A stretch of DNA of 64,000 nucleotides, taken from assembly GCA_038251405.1 (NCBI GenBank), contig JBBSBH010000007.1:1-64000 (forward strand). Reading direction: 5' to 3'. The position numbers and the translations under genes were made by a program. This document shows, piece after piece, positions 55,841 to 64,000 of this stretch. Under the pieces are notes generated by a model. It was given only the letters and a program-made list of their open reading frames with translations. It was not told where the DNA came from and ran no database searches. Position 1 is the first letter of the stretch. Every line of letters begins with the position of its first letter. The DNA is from JADJLQ01 sp038251405. GTDB taxonomy: Bacteria > Bacteroidota > Bacteroidia > Chitinophagales > Saprospiraceae.

Positions 55841-57181
55841 TCAAATATCATACTTATTCAATCGACGATAAAGTGCAGTTCTGGTGATGCCAAGTTCTTT
55901 GGCAGCCTTACTTATATTTCCATTATGTTTTTCCAGAACCCGTATTACCGTATTCTTTTCTACACTGCTGAGTTTAGAATCGTCCATTTCTTCGTTGGGC
56001 AAATTAGATTCAATATTGGAAAAAATAATTTCTGACGCCGTCAGCACATCCATATCACAAAGGATGACTGCTCTTTCGATAGTATATTGCAACTCTCTTA
56101 TATTTCCAGGAAATGAATACGACATGAGCTTTGCTACGGCAGATGCACCCAATTTCAAGTCTGACTTAAAATATTTCTCCTTGTACATTTTCAAAAAATG
56201 ATTGGCCAATATTTCTATATCCCTTCCTCTTGCGCGCAACGGAGGAATAACCATATCTACTGTATTAATTCTATACAAAAGATCTCTCCTAAATCGTTGT
56301 TCATTGGCTAATTCAGTCACTGGAATGTTGGTGGCGCAAATCAATCGAATATCTACATTACTTGGGACGTTAGACCCTATACGTGTAATATGTCTATTTT
56401 GAATTACAGTGAGCAATTTGGCCTGCTGATTCAAATTGATATTTCCGATTTCATCTAAAAACAAAGTGCCGCCCTGGGCTGCCTCAATGCGCCCTACCCT
56501 ATCCTCACGGGCATCAGTAAAAGATCCTTTTTTATGGCCAAATAATTCGGATGCAAACAAAGATTCTGACAATGCCCCTAAATCTACTTTTATAAAAGGC
56601 TTATCAGCCCGACTCGAGTGAAAATGTATCAAATTGGCCAATACATCCTTACCCGAACCATTTTCACCGAGTATTAGCACATTGGCATCAGTAGGCGCTA
56701 CTTTCTTTACTTTCACTAATAAGTCCTGCATGATATCTGACTCGGTTAATACGGATGGATCCACTTCGCTTATTGCAGATGATGGAGTGCCTTTCTTCTT
56801 TACCAGGGCATCATGCAGACTTTGAAGCAATTTTTCATTTTGCCAGGGTTTTAATATAAAATCTTCAGCTCCTTCCTTTAAAGACCTTACTGCCAAATCT
56901 ATATCGCCATAGGCTGTAATTAAAATTACCTGAGTATCTGGTTTTATTTTTTTTATTTCCTTTAGCCAAAACAATCCCTCATTACCCGAATGAATACCGC
57001 TCTTGAAATTCATATCCAATAAAATAACATCAAAGTCCTTTTCTTTAAGTAAGGTCTTAATTTCTTGGGGGTATTTACTAAACTCTATTGATTTCACCTG
57101 TGGCTTCAAAAACAAACGTACAGCAGTAAGCACATCCGGGTCATCATCTACTATTAATATATTACTGTTTCTTAATTTCAT
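55841..57181 (-). CDS. NtrC-family sigma-54-dependent response regulator
   Basis: A 446-residue activator. The receiver domain (residues 1-120, phosphorylated Asp in DVILLDMNF) is followed by an AAA+ domain. That has Walker A GENGSGKDVLANLIH, the sigma-54-contacting loop KKGSFTDARED (GAFTGA variant), a GGTLFLDEIGN Walker B and RRDLLYRIN. The C-terminus is a Fis-type helix-turn-helix (HNGNISKAAKELGITRTALYRRLNKYDI region). The Ser and Asp variant of the GAFTGA loop is frequent in this phylum. It is divergent from efflux operon B, whose promoter carries sigma-54-like and paired repeat elements, so it is the obvious candidate regulator. Confidence 0.95.
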   Translation of the reverse strand: MKLRNSNILIVDDDPDVLTAVRLFLKPQVKSIEFSKYPQEIKTLLKEKDFDVILLDMNFKSGIHSGNEGLFWLKEIKKIKPDTQVILITAYGDIDLAVRSLKEGAEDFILKPWQNEKLLQSLHDALVKKKGTPSSAISEVDPSVLTESDIMQDLLVKVKKVAPTDANVLILGENGSGKDVLANLIHFHSSRADKPFIKVDLGALSESLFASELFGHKKGSFTDAREDRVGRIEAAQGGTLFLDEIGNINLNQQAKLLTVIQNRHITRIGSNVPSNVDIRLICATNIPVTELANEQRFRRDLLYRINTVDMVIPPLRARGRDIEILANHFLKMYKEKYFKSDLKLGASAVAKLMSYSFPGNIRELQYTIERAVILCDMDVLTASEIIFSNIESNLPNEEMDDSKLSSVEKNTVIRVLEKHNGNISKAAKELGITRTALYRRLNKYDI

Positions 57182-57372
57182 TTAAGGACTATGTAAACCA
57201 AAAACTTATTTGAAGGACAACAAAATTAATAAAACGTAACTGAAGCATTATTAGTTTAATATCTCGCATTAGGTGAAAGGAGCATTATTCCAAAAATCCA
57301 GGGCCTATAACTAATCTTATTCTGGTCAAAAGAGATTAAAATTATCGTAATAAAAACAATATGATTGCTATT

Positions 57373-57402
57373 TCGAACACTATTGTATCAAAATCGAACA
57401 CT
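57373..57402 (+). promoter_or_regulatory. Candidate NtrC-type activator site (UAS) of efflux operon B
   Basis: TCGAACACT is repeated at 57373-57381 and 57394-57402, exactly 21 bp (two helical turns) apart. The spacer holds ATTGTATCAAAA. The block TTGTATCAAAAyCGAACAC is shared with the upstream region of operon A (35295-35313, opposite strand, 18 of 19 identical). It lies 55 bp before the TGGCACG element, a normal distance for an enhancer of a sigma-54 promoter. Confidence 0.6.
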
Positions 57403-57455
57403 TTAATCTTTGGTTAAAATACCTATCCATTTGATTTTCATCACATTAGATGTTT

Positions 57456-57472
57456 TGGCACGGCATTTTGTA
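57456..57472 (+). promoter_or_regulatory. Sigma-54-like promoter of efflux operon B
   Basis: TGGCACG (57456-57462) matches the -24 consensus fully. It is followed after GCAT by TTTGTA (57467-57472), a near match to TTGCA if the spacing is one base longer than usual. The HlyD start codon is 27 bp further on. It faces the sigma-54 activator gene. Confidence 0.55.
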
Positions 57473-57498
57473 TAATAATATCAAAGAAATTAAGAAAA

Positions 57499-58752
57499 GT
57501 GGATAGACAACTTGAAAAGAAAACGTGGACTACCAGGAGAATACTAAGTATTATAGGTGTTTTAGCATTGTCAGGTCTGATCTACCTGGCTTTCAAATCT
57601 TCAACAGGGAAGTCAAAACTCAATGTTGAAATTGAACGAATGATGATAAATGAAGTCACACAAGGCCCATTTAAAGAATTTATTCCTATCAATGGGGTAG
57701 TATTACCTATTTCTACTATCTACCTGGATGCTATAGAAGGAGGTCGGGTGGAAGAGAAAATGGTAGATGATGGTGCTTTAATGAAAAAAGGTCAGCCTAT
57801 TATAAAGCTAAGCAATACAGATCTTGAGCTTCAGTTAGCCAACCAGGAAACACAAGTTTTTAATGTATTAACTCAAATGCAGATCTCTAAAACAAATGCC
57901 GATCAAAATACTATAAGACAGCTCAATCAAATGGCAGATGTAAATAGCGCTCTTGATGAAGCAAAACGTGTTTTTGAACTAAACAAGAAACTATTTGATC
58001 AGCGTGCCATTGGCTCTCAAGAATTTAAATCCGCAGAAAATCTGTACAATTATCAATTGACCCGCGAGGTATTGACCAGGCAAATTTTGAATCAGGACAG
58101 CATTTCTACAAAAACTCAACTTAACCAAATGCAGGAATCCTATTTACGAATGAAAAATGCCCTTGCCCTGATGCAACGTAAGGTGGGTGATTTGATAGTT
58201 CGTGCACCCGTTGATGGCCAGCTAACTTCCCTTGATGCTGAAATTGGGCAATCAAAACTAAAAGGAGAAAGGCTGGGTCAGATAGATGTACTCAGTGGAT
58301 TTAAAGTAAGAGCGGATATAGACGAGCATTATATTACAAGAATTTTTATCGGGCTGGAAGGAGATTTTACATTAGCTGGTAAAAAATATTTTCTCACTAT
58401 TAAAAAAGTATACACTCAAGTGACTTCGGGACGGTTTCAAGTAGATATGGAGTTTAAAGGCGAAGTACCCCCAGGAATACGAAGAGGACAAACCTTGCAA
58501 ATAGGGCTTGCATTAGGTGATGAATCTGTAGTAACTCTAGTACCCAAAGGAGGCTTTTTTCAAACTACAGGTGGCAATTGGATATTCAAACTGAACGATG
58601 CTGGCACTATGGCTTATAAGCAGGAGATTACCCTGAACAGACAAAATCCAAATTTCTATGAAGTGACTAGCGGCTTAAAGCCTGGTGACAAAGTAGTAAC
58701 AAATAGTTATGATACTTATGGAAAAATGGAGGAATTAGTGTTGGTGAAGTAG
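57499..58752 (+). CDS. HlyD-family periplasmic adaptor (operon B)
   Basis: A 417-residue membrane-fusion protein. The GTG at 57499 is the only reasonable start. A single N-terminal helix (ILSIIGVLALSGLIYLAF) anchors it in the inner membrane. A biotinyl-lipoyl-like half (IYLDAIEGGRVEEKMVDDG) is followed by a helical hairpin (about residues 110-230). The returning half (DLIVRAPVDGQL) and a beta-barrel with GFFQTTGGNWIF and GLKPGDKVVTNSYDTY complete the chain. It joins an FtsX-type transporter to an outer-membrane factor. It is the first gene of operon B and is separated from the ATPase gene by an insertion scar. Confidence 0.94.
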   Translation: MDRQLEKKTWTTRRILSIIGVLALSGLIYLAFKSSTGKSKLNVEIERMMINEVTQGPFKEFIPINGVVLPISTIYLDAIEGGRVEEKMVDDGALMKKGQPIIKLSNTDLELQLANQETQVFNVLTQMQISKTNADQNTIRQLNQMADVNSALDEAKRVFELNKKLFDQRAIGSQEFKSAENLYNYQLTREVLTRQILNQDSISTKTQLNQMQESYLRMKNALALMQRKVGDLIVRAPVDGQLTSLDAEIGQSKLKGERLGQIDVLSGFKVRADIDEHYITRIFIGLEGDFTLAGKKYFLTIKKVYTQVTSGRFQVDMEFKGEVPPGIRRGQTLQIGLALGDESVVTLVPKGGFFQTTGGNWIFKLNDAGTMAYKQEITLNRQNPNFYEVTSGLKPGDKVVTNSYDTYGKMEELVLVK

Positions 58753-58804
58753 AGATCAATTTTGGAGTTTAAGTTATCCGTTTGAATGTTGGTAATTGAT
58801 GAAA

Positions 58805-59055
58805 TTAAAGTTTTTTTGAAAATGCAAATATCATTTTTCTTATTTCAATAAGTTCAGAATTTAGGTATGAATAGTTTTCTTCTGAAATATAACCTTGGTC
58901 TTTACACAACAAAGTTTGGTATTGAAGCCCGGATGTCGAACCTGCTGAATATTGAAGAAAGTTTTTCAATTGAGGGTTTGAATTCCTGCCACATCTCTCA
59001 GCGATATTCGTTGATATGGAGGCAGCAGATCTTCTTATTTGGGAGGTTAATAATA
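58805..59055 (-). pseudogene. Truncated four-helix-bundle (IVS-type S23) gene
   Basis: The minus frame encodes about 80 residues of the four-helix-bundle family first known from 23S rRNA intervening sequences. It has LTSQIRRSAASISTNIAERCGRNSN, then NFLQYSAGSTSG, a LLCKDQGYI turn and the ending EIRKMIFAFSKKL. Full members are about 115-125 residues; helix 1 is missing. Its place is taken by a run of CAATTAA heptamers that supplies a meaningless start (LIVNCYLLL). It lies in reverse orientation inside the plus-strand efflux operon, between HlyD and ATPase genes. It is a remnant of a mobile or hitch-hiking element. Confidence 0.8.
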
Positions 59056-59060
59056 AATAA

Positions 59061-59116
59061 CAATTAACAATTAACAATTAACAATTAACAATTAACAATT
59101 AACAATTAACAATTAA
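59061..59116. repeat. Heptanucleotide repeat, eight CAATTAA units
   Basis: CAATTAA is repeated eight times without interruption (56 bp), 39 bp before the ATPase ATG. Its edge coincides with the truncated end of the four-helix-bundle gene. Its copy number may vary by slippage and could alter the distance between the HlyD and ATPase genes. Confidence 0.95.
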
Positions 59117-59155
59117 CAACTGCTAACTGACAACATAAAATTTAAAACAAAAAAA

Positions 59156-59833
59156 ATGATCAAAATAACAGAATTAGAAAAAATCTACCGAACAGAGGAG
59201 GTGGAGACCATTGCTCTCAATAAAGTATCCTTCGAAGTAAAAAGTGGAGAATTTGTAGCCATCATGGGCCCCAGTGGATGTGGCAAATCTACCCTGCTCA
59301 ATATATTGGGATTGCTCGATGATATGGATGGTGGCTCTTACTTGTTTGATGGAATAGAGGTTGCTAAATTCAATGAACGCAAAAGAGCAGATTTACGCAA
59401 GCATAATATCGGATTTGTATTTCAGAGCTTCAACCTCATCGATGAGCTCAGTGTATTTGAAAATGTGGAATTACCATTGATTTACACTGGAGTAAAATCT
59501 GATGAGCGTAAGCGTCGTGTAGAAGCTGTACTGGATAAAATGCAAATCATGCACCGTCGAAATCACTTCCCACAACAATTATCCGGGGGTCAGCAACAGC
59601 GGGTTGCTGTCGCCAGAGCAGTGGTAAATAATCCAAAATTAATTCTTGCCGATGAACCTACTGGAAATCTTGATTCATCCAATGGCAATGAGGTAATGCA
59701 ACTACTAACTGAACTTAATGAACAAGGAACTACTGTAATAATGGTTACTCACAGTGAGCATGATGCAAGATATAGTCATCGAATAGTGAGAATGCTTGAT
59801 GGTAGAACTGTTATGGAGAATATTCTAATCTGA
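59156..59833 (+). CDS. MacB/LolD-type ABC transporter ATPase (operon B)
   Basis: A 225-residue ATPase for the downstream permeases. Walker A is GPSGCGKST, followed by FVFQSFNLIDELSVF, the full signature LSGGQQQRVAVARAVV, Walker B LILADEPTGNLD and the H-loop MVTHSE. It is close to the operon A ATPase in the LIDEL region but keeps the standard signature. Its ATG follows an A-rich run 39 bp after the heptamer repeat. Whether it is translated from the HlyD transcript across the 400-bp scar is unclear. Confidence 0.95.
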   Translation: MIKITELEKIYRTEEVETIALNKVSFEVKSGEFVAIMGPSGCGKSTLLNILGLLDDMDGGSYLFDGIEVAKFNERKRADLRKHNIGFVFQSFNLIDELSVFENVELPLIYTGVKSDERKRRVEAVLDKMQIMHRRNHFPQQLSGGQQQRVAVARAVVNNPKLILADEPTGNLDSSNGNEVMQLLTELNEQGTTVIMVTHSEHDARYSHRIVRMLDGRTVMENILI

Positions 59834-59978
59834 TAAGTGGTAGACGCAGACATATGAATTTTAAGATCTGAAATATAATTTTTTAATTTCTAAAATCTAC
59901 CTGGCGAAAGCTTACTCCTTACCTACCCACCTACTTTAAGGATGACTTGTACTTTACTAAATTCAAAACATATTCGCT

Positions 59979-62423
59979 ATGATTAAGAATTATTCTGTTT
60001 TTGCCTGGAGAGCTCTTCTTAAGAACAAATTGTATTCCCTGTTGAATATCGCTGGGCTGGCAATAGGCATTGCTTCGTTTATTCTCATTTCACAATATGT
60101 ATTAGACGAAATCGGTTTTGACAAATGGATACCAGATGCTGAAAACATTTATCGGGTTGATGGTGATATCAAATTAGGAGGAGATGAAATGAATTTAGCA
60201 GTCTCTTGTGATCCTATGGGTGCTACTCTTAAAAAAGATTATCCCCAGGTAGATCAATTCGTAAGATTGTACAATTCCAATGGGTCAAAACTAATCCGCA
60301 AAGGACCTGAATTCATTAATGAAACTGCGGTAATGCATGCCGACTCTACATTACTGGATATATTTCCATTTCAAATATTAGCTGGTGACAAGTTACATCC
60401 ATTGGATGGAAAAGATAAAGTGATTATGAGCGAAAAAGCAGCACAGAAATATTTTGGCTCTATACCTTATGAGAATATTATTGGCAAGACCATAGAAACT
60501 GATGATGACCCTAAATTTTATACCGTGACTGCCATCATGAAAAACATGCCTGCAAACACTCATTTCTATGCAGATTTATTTTTTTCGATGGCGAATGTAA
60601 ATTACGATTGGGGGAATTTCTTAAGTAATAATTTCGTGACTTTCATAAAACTACAAAAAGGAACTGATCCCCATGTTTTTAATAAAAATTTTAAAACTGT
60701 AATTGATAAATATTTATTGCCTCAGGCACAGGTAGTAGTACAAATTAAAAGCATGGAGGAATTTGAACAGTCGGGGAATAAGATCAATTATTTCCTTACT
60801 CCTCTTACCTCTATCCATTTACATTCCAATCGAACGGCGGAATTAGGTGCCAATGGGAATATCCAATACATTTATATTTTTTCGATTGTAGCCTTTTTCA
60901 TATTATTAATCGCCTGCATAAACTTCATGAATCTGGCAACCGCCAGAAGTGCCAGCAGAGCCAAAGAAGTAGGTGTGCGTAAAGTATTAGGCATTGATAA
61001 ATTTAATTTAATACTCCAATTTTTATCCGAATCAGTATTAATGGCATTTCTCTCTACCATTTTAGGGATCGCTATGGCGGCAGGACTTCTCCACTATTTC
61101 AATGATCTTGCGGCTAAAGAATATCAAATAATTGATTTATTCTCTAAGGGATGGATTTTAGCATTTATCCTGCTCCCTATTCTAGTCGGAATTCTATCAG
61201 GCCTCTATCCAGCGTTTTATCTATCATCCTTCAGGCCAATAGCTGTACTTAAAGGTAAAGTTCAATCCTCGTGGAATAAAGATCGATTCAGGTCTTCCCT
61301 GGTAGTTTTCCAATTTATCACTTCCATTTTATTGATTATAGGGTCAATAGTGGTTTTCAAGCAATTGAATTTTATTCAAAATACGAATGTCGGATTCCAA
61401 AAAGATCAGGTATTAATCCTCGATGGAACTTCAGCTCTAAAATCAAACAGAGAAGCTTTTAAAAATGAAATTTCTTCATTGACTGGAGTGAGTGGGAGCA
61501 CTTACACGGGTTATATTCCTGTCAATAATAGTGCTCGTAACGATAATACATTTTTTAAGAATGCTGTATTAGATATAAATGAAAGTCTCAATATGCAAGT
61601 TTGGAAAATTGATGAAAATTATATTCCCACGCTCGGTATGGAAATGGTAAAAGGTCGAAACTTTGAAAAAGAGATGAAAACAGATTCTTTGGGACTAATA
61701 TTGAATGAAGCGGCGGTCAAACTATTAGGCTTTGATGACAATCCTCTTGAGCATAAATTATATGGTGGTACTGATATTGATAAAGGGAAAGTAGAAATTT
61801 ATAATATTATAGGAGTTGTCAAAGACTTTAATTACTCCTCTTTAAGAAAAAAAGTAGGACCCCTTTGTTTTTCATTTGGCAATTCTCGCTGGTCTATGGG
61901 ATTCAAAGTTAAAGCTGTAAATACAAAAAATCTTATTGGACAAATAGAGACCAAATGGAAATTATTGGCAAATGGGGCCCCGTTTTCTTACCGGTTCCTG
62001 GATGATGCATTCGATGAAATGTACCGCTCAGAAAGAAGAATTGGCAAAATAGCTTTGGCATTTTCAATTTTAGCTATTTTGATTGCTTGTTTAGGACTAT
62101 TTGGATTGGCATCATATATTGCTGAACAGCGTACAAAAGAATTAGGAGTAAGAAAAGTACTAGGAGCAGGATATGGAAATCTTATTGCCCTGTTATCGAA
62201 AGACTTTGTCAAACTGGTTTTAATTGCCTTTGCTTTTGCAGTCCCAATGGGTTGGTATGCCATGCATAAATGGTTGCAAGATTTTGCTTATCGGATAGAA
62301 CTATCTTGGTGGATATTTGCTTTAGCAGGAATAACAGCGATTTCTATAGCCGTAATTACAGTTAGTTTCCAGGCTATTAAATCAGCATTTACAAATCCTG
62401 TAAAATCATTGCGAACAGAATAA
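59979..62423 (+). CDS. FtsX/MacB-type ABC transporter permease (operon B, first)
   Basis: An 814-residue permease with the duplicated MacB core/FtsX layout. The N-terminal helix is SLLNIAGLAIGIASFILISQ and the first periplasmic core runs from about residue 40 to 280. FtsX helices around YIFSIVAFFILLIACINFMNLATA come next, and the coupling motif is KEVGVRKVLGI. The second half repeats this with TKELGVRKVLGAGY near the end. The next permease gene begins 11 bp after its stop, giving two permeases that may form a heterodimer with the ATPase. Confidence 0.94.
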   Translation: MIKNYSVFAWRALLKNKLYSLLNIAGLAIGIASFILISQYVLDEIGFDKWIPDAENIYRVDGDIKLGGDEMNLAVSCDPMGATLKKDYPQVDQFVRLYNSNGSKLIRKGPEFINETAVMHADSTLLDIFPFQILAGDKLHPLDGKDKVIMSEKAAQKYFGSIPYENIIGKTIETDDDPKFYTVTAIMKNMPANTHFYADLFFSMANVNYDWGNFLSNNFVTFIKLQKGTDPHVFNKNFKTVIDKYLLPQAQVVVQIKSMEEFEQSGNKINYFLTPLTSIHLHSNRTAELGANGNIQYIYIFSIVAFFILLIACINFMNLATARSASRAKEVGVRKVLGIDKFNLILQFLSESVLMAFLSTILGIAMAAGLLHYFNDLAAKEYQIIDLFSKGWILAFILLPILVGILSGLYPAFYLSSFRPIAVLKGKVQSSWNKDRFRSSLVVFQFITSILLIIGSIVVFKQLNFIQNTNVGFQKDQVLILDGTSALKSNREAFKNEISSLTGVSGSTYTGYIPVNNSARNDNTFFKNAVLDINESLNMQVWKIDENYIPTLGMEMVKGRNFEKEMKTDSLGLILNEAAVKLLGFDDNPLEHKLYGGTDIDKGKVEIYNIIGVVKDFNYSSLRKKVGPLCFSFGNSRWSMGFKVKAVNTKNLIGQIETKWKLLANGAPFSYRFLDDAFDEMYRSERRIGKIALAFSILAILIACLGLFGLASYIAEQRTKELGVRKVLGAGYGNLIALLSKDFVKLVLIAFAFAVPMGWYAMHKWLQDFAYRIELSWWIFALAGITAISIAVITVSFQAIKSAFTNPVKSLRTE

Positions 62424-62434
62424 ACCTACAGATC

Positions 62435-64000
62435 ATGTTAAATAACTATTTCAAAATAGCCTGGAGATTAATATTCAAAAACAAAATCTTCAGTGCTATT
62501 AATATCATTGGCCTTTCCATTGGGACACTTTGTTGTCTTTATATTTTATTGTACGTTAAAGATCAATTTAGCTATGATAATCATCATGAAAATGTAAGTC
62601 AAATTTTTAGAGTAACGACCTCACTCAATATCCATGGTGACAAACATACTAATGCCACCTGCTCCCCCCCCATAGCTCCGGCCATGAAAAGAGATTTTCC
62701 AGAAGTATCTCAATACGCCCGGGTGGTATCAGATTTTGGATCTACAAAACATTTACTAAAATTTGGGGATAAATCAATTTATGAAACCGATGCCGCTTTT
62801 GTTGACAGCACTTTCTTTTCCATTTTCAGTTACCACTTCATAGCTGGAAGTAAAAATAGTGTACTCCTGGAACCATACACCATTGTACTCCAGAAAAATA
62901 TTTCTGATAAACTATTTGGCAATGAAAATCCTGTAGGAAAAAATATCGAAATAAATGATGAAAACGGAATTCATATGTATACGGTCACTGGAGTAGTAGA
63001 TGAAACACTTGGAAAATCGCATTTAAAAATCAATATTTTTATTGCCATGTACAGTGGAGGTATAGGCGACTATGTAATACAAAACAACTCATGGGCAGGA
63101 AATAATTTCACGAATACGTATATAAAGCTTTACACCAATACGAATGCCCAATCACTAGAATCTAAATTACCAGCATTTTTATTAAAATATGGAGCAGACC
63201 AACTAAAGGAATTTGGGATGAAAAAAGAATTATTGCTTCAGCCTATTACAACTATTCACACTACCATTGGCAAAGAAGCGGAAATGACAAAAGCGGTCAA
63301 TCCCAAATTTTTAAATCTATTGCTATTAATAGCTTTTATGATACAGCTTATTGCATGCATTAATTTTATGAACTTATCAACAGCCCGGGCCACTAAAAGA
63401 GCAACCGAAGTAGGAGTCAGAAAAGTAATCGGAGCCCAAAAAAATGACCTATTGAGACAATTTCTTGCTGAGTCCATATTATTTTCAATCTTCGGAGTAT
63501 TGGTCGCAATACCTCTCTTGGCTATTTTATTACCTACGTTAAATCACATTACCAACACAACTATTAATCTTCATTTTCTTTTAGATATGAAGGTTTGGCT
63601 TTCTTTATCAGCATTAATATTAGTTAATGGTGTCCTGGCTGGTAGTTATCCTGCTTTTTACCTCACTGCATTTGAAGCAGTTAAAGTGATTAAAGGAAAT
63701 TATACTAATCGGGTTTCAGCTGCCACTATTAGAAAATCCCTGGTAGTTTTCCAGTTTGTTTTATCCGGTATTTTGATTTCTAGTATTATAATTATCTATT
63801 TGCAATTAAAATATATCCAGAATAAGGATTTAGGATTTGACAGTAACCAAATACTAGTATTCAATTTCTATAATTCAGATACTAAAAATAAGATTAGTGC
63901 ATTTTCCGATGATCTATTACAAATGTCTGAAGTAAAAAACAGTAGTAAAGCGACCAATTACCTAGGCCAATTTGTACCCCGCGATCACGGCGTATTTTTA
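62435..64000 (+). CDS. FtsX/MacB-type ABC transporter permease (operon B, second; cut by window end)
   Basis: The ATG at 62435 opens a frame that runs to the window end (522 codons, no stop). It begins like the preceding permease (MLNNYFKIAWRLIFKNKIFS, with the helix AINIIGLSIGTLCCLYILL). It has a periplasmic core, then helices around LLLLIAFMIQLIACINFMNLSTA and the coupling motif ATEVGVRKVIGA. A second helix group includes VLAGSYPAFYLTAF and SLVVFQFVLSGILI. The remaining C-terminal FtsX domain lies outside the window, so length and true 3' neighbours are unknown. Confidence 0.93.
   Translation, partial: MLNNYFKIAWRLIFKNKIFSAINIIGLSIGTLCCLYILLYVKDQFSYDNHHENVSQIFRVTTSLNIHGDKHTNATCSPPIAPAMKRDFPEVSQYARVVSDFGSTKHLLKFGDKSIYETDAAFVDSTFFSIFSYHFIAGSKNSVLLEPYTIVLQKNISDKLFGNENPVGKNIEINDENGIHMYTVTGVVDETLGKSHLKINIFIAMYSGGIGDYVIQNNSWAGNNFTNTYIKLYTNTNAQSLESKLPAFLLKYGADQLKEFGMKKELLLQPITTIHTTIGKEAEMTKAVNPKFLNLLLLIAFMIQLIACINFMNLSTARATKRATEVGVRKVIGAQKNDLLRQFLAESILFSIFGVLVAIPLLAILLPTLNHITNTTINLHFLLDMKVWLSLSALILVNGVLAGSYPAFYLTAFEAVKVIKGNYTNRVSAATIRKSLVVFQFVLSGILISSIIIIYLQLKYIQNKDLGFDSNQILVFNFYNSDTKNKISAFSDDLLQMSEVKNSSKATNYLGQFVPRDHGVFL

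Larger units (their letters stand above)
57182..57498. promoter_or_regulatory. Regulatory gap between the NtrC-like gene and efflux operon B
   Basis: This 317-bp divergent gap has no gene. Going toward operon B it holds the paired UAS repeat (57373-57402) and the sigma-54-like promoter (57456-57472). On the minus strand a TAATTTTG -7-like box (57221-57228) lies about 40 bp before the NtrC-like gene. No other features were found. Confidence 0.5.

Noticed and set aside
59061..59116. Heptamer array considered as a CRISPR-like or origin-like iteron
   Set aside because: Units are 7 bp with no spacers, no cas or replication genes are nearby, and the sequence is simple AT-rich slippage-type repeat.

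Overview
The window looks like a Bacteroidota chromosome segment, AT-rich, most likely from the Saprospiria/Chitinophagales side of the phylum; the family-level placement is inference. The evidence is: type IX secretion sorting domains at the C-termini of three very large secreted proteins, a TonB receptor followed by a DUF4249 lipoprotein, tandem FtsX/MacB efflux permeases, a beta-propeller sensor kinase, and Bacteroidota-type promoters (TTTG, about 20 nt, TAnnTTTG). No rRNA, tRNA, CRISPR array, intact transposase or prophage was seen.

Layout. 1-605 is a tandem array of about 267-bp units full of small hairpins, running into a 27-codon gene tail. 0.7-9.1 kb holds priA, a secreted trypsin-like protease, a bestrophin-like membrane protein, a glycosyltransferase, a YtcJ-like amidohydrolase lipoprotein, a DUF4056 protein and a DUF1330-like protein. 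9.2-15.3 kb is one 2019-residue repeat-built secreted protein. lysS follows, then a 1619-residue reprolysin-type protease with nine CARDB repeats, and a SET protein. 22.3-22.9 kb is a small scar: a partial duplicate of the neighbouring PLP-enzyme gene, a truncated VapC-like PIN gene and a dispersed repeat. 22.9-25.8 kb (minus) carries the PLP enzyme, a TraB/GumN lipoprotein and rlmB. 25.9-30.8 kb (plus) carries an M36 protease, a RidA protein and a threonine dehydratase-like enzyme.

30.8-35.2 kb (minus) is efflux operon A: permease, ATPase, TolC. Then come a small lipoprotein, a GH31 alpha-glycosidase, an M13 peptidase and a Tsp/Prc protease, a LuxR-type regulator with a propeller histidine kinase, and a divergent vanadium-haloperoxidase-like lipoprotein. 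48.1-54.4 kb is an OmpA lipoprotein / TonB receptor / DUF4249 / MG2-like block. 54.4-57.2 kb encodes an NtrY-like kinase and an NtrC-like sigma-54 activator. Efflux operon B starts at 57.5 kb: HlyD, ATPase, permease and a second permease cut by the window edge.

Most interesting point: operons A and B, 22 kb apart, share the same upstream architecture. Each has a sigma-54-like TGGCACG element and, at almost the same distance (54 and 55 bp), a near-identical 19-bp block followed by a second TGTnCG half-site 21 bp from the first. One of them abuts the NtrC-like regulator gene. A has a TolC but no HlyD; B has a HlyD but no TolC in view. This suggests two export cassettes controlled by one regulator and possibly working together. 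That is inference from sequence, testable by motif search and promoter assays.
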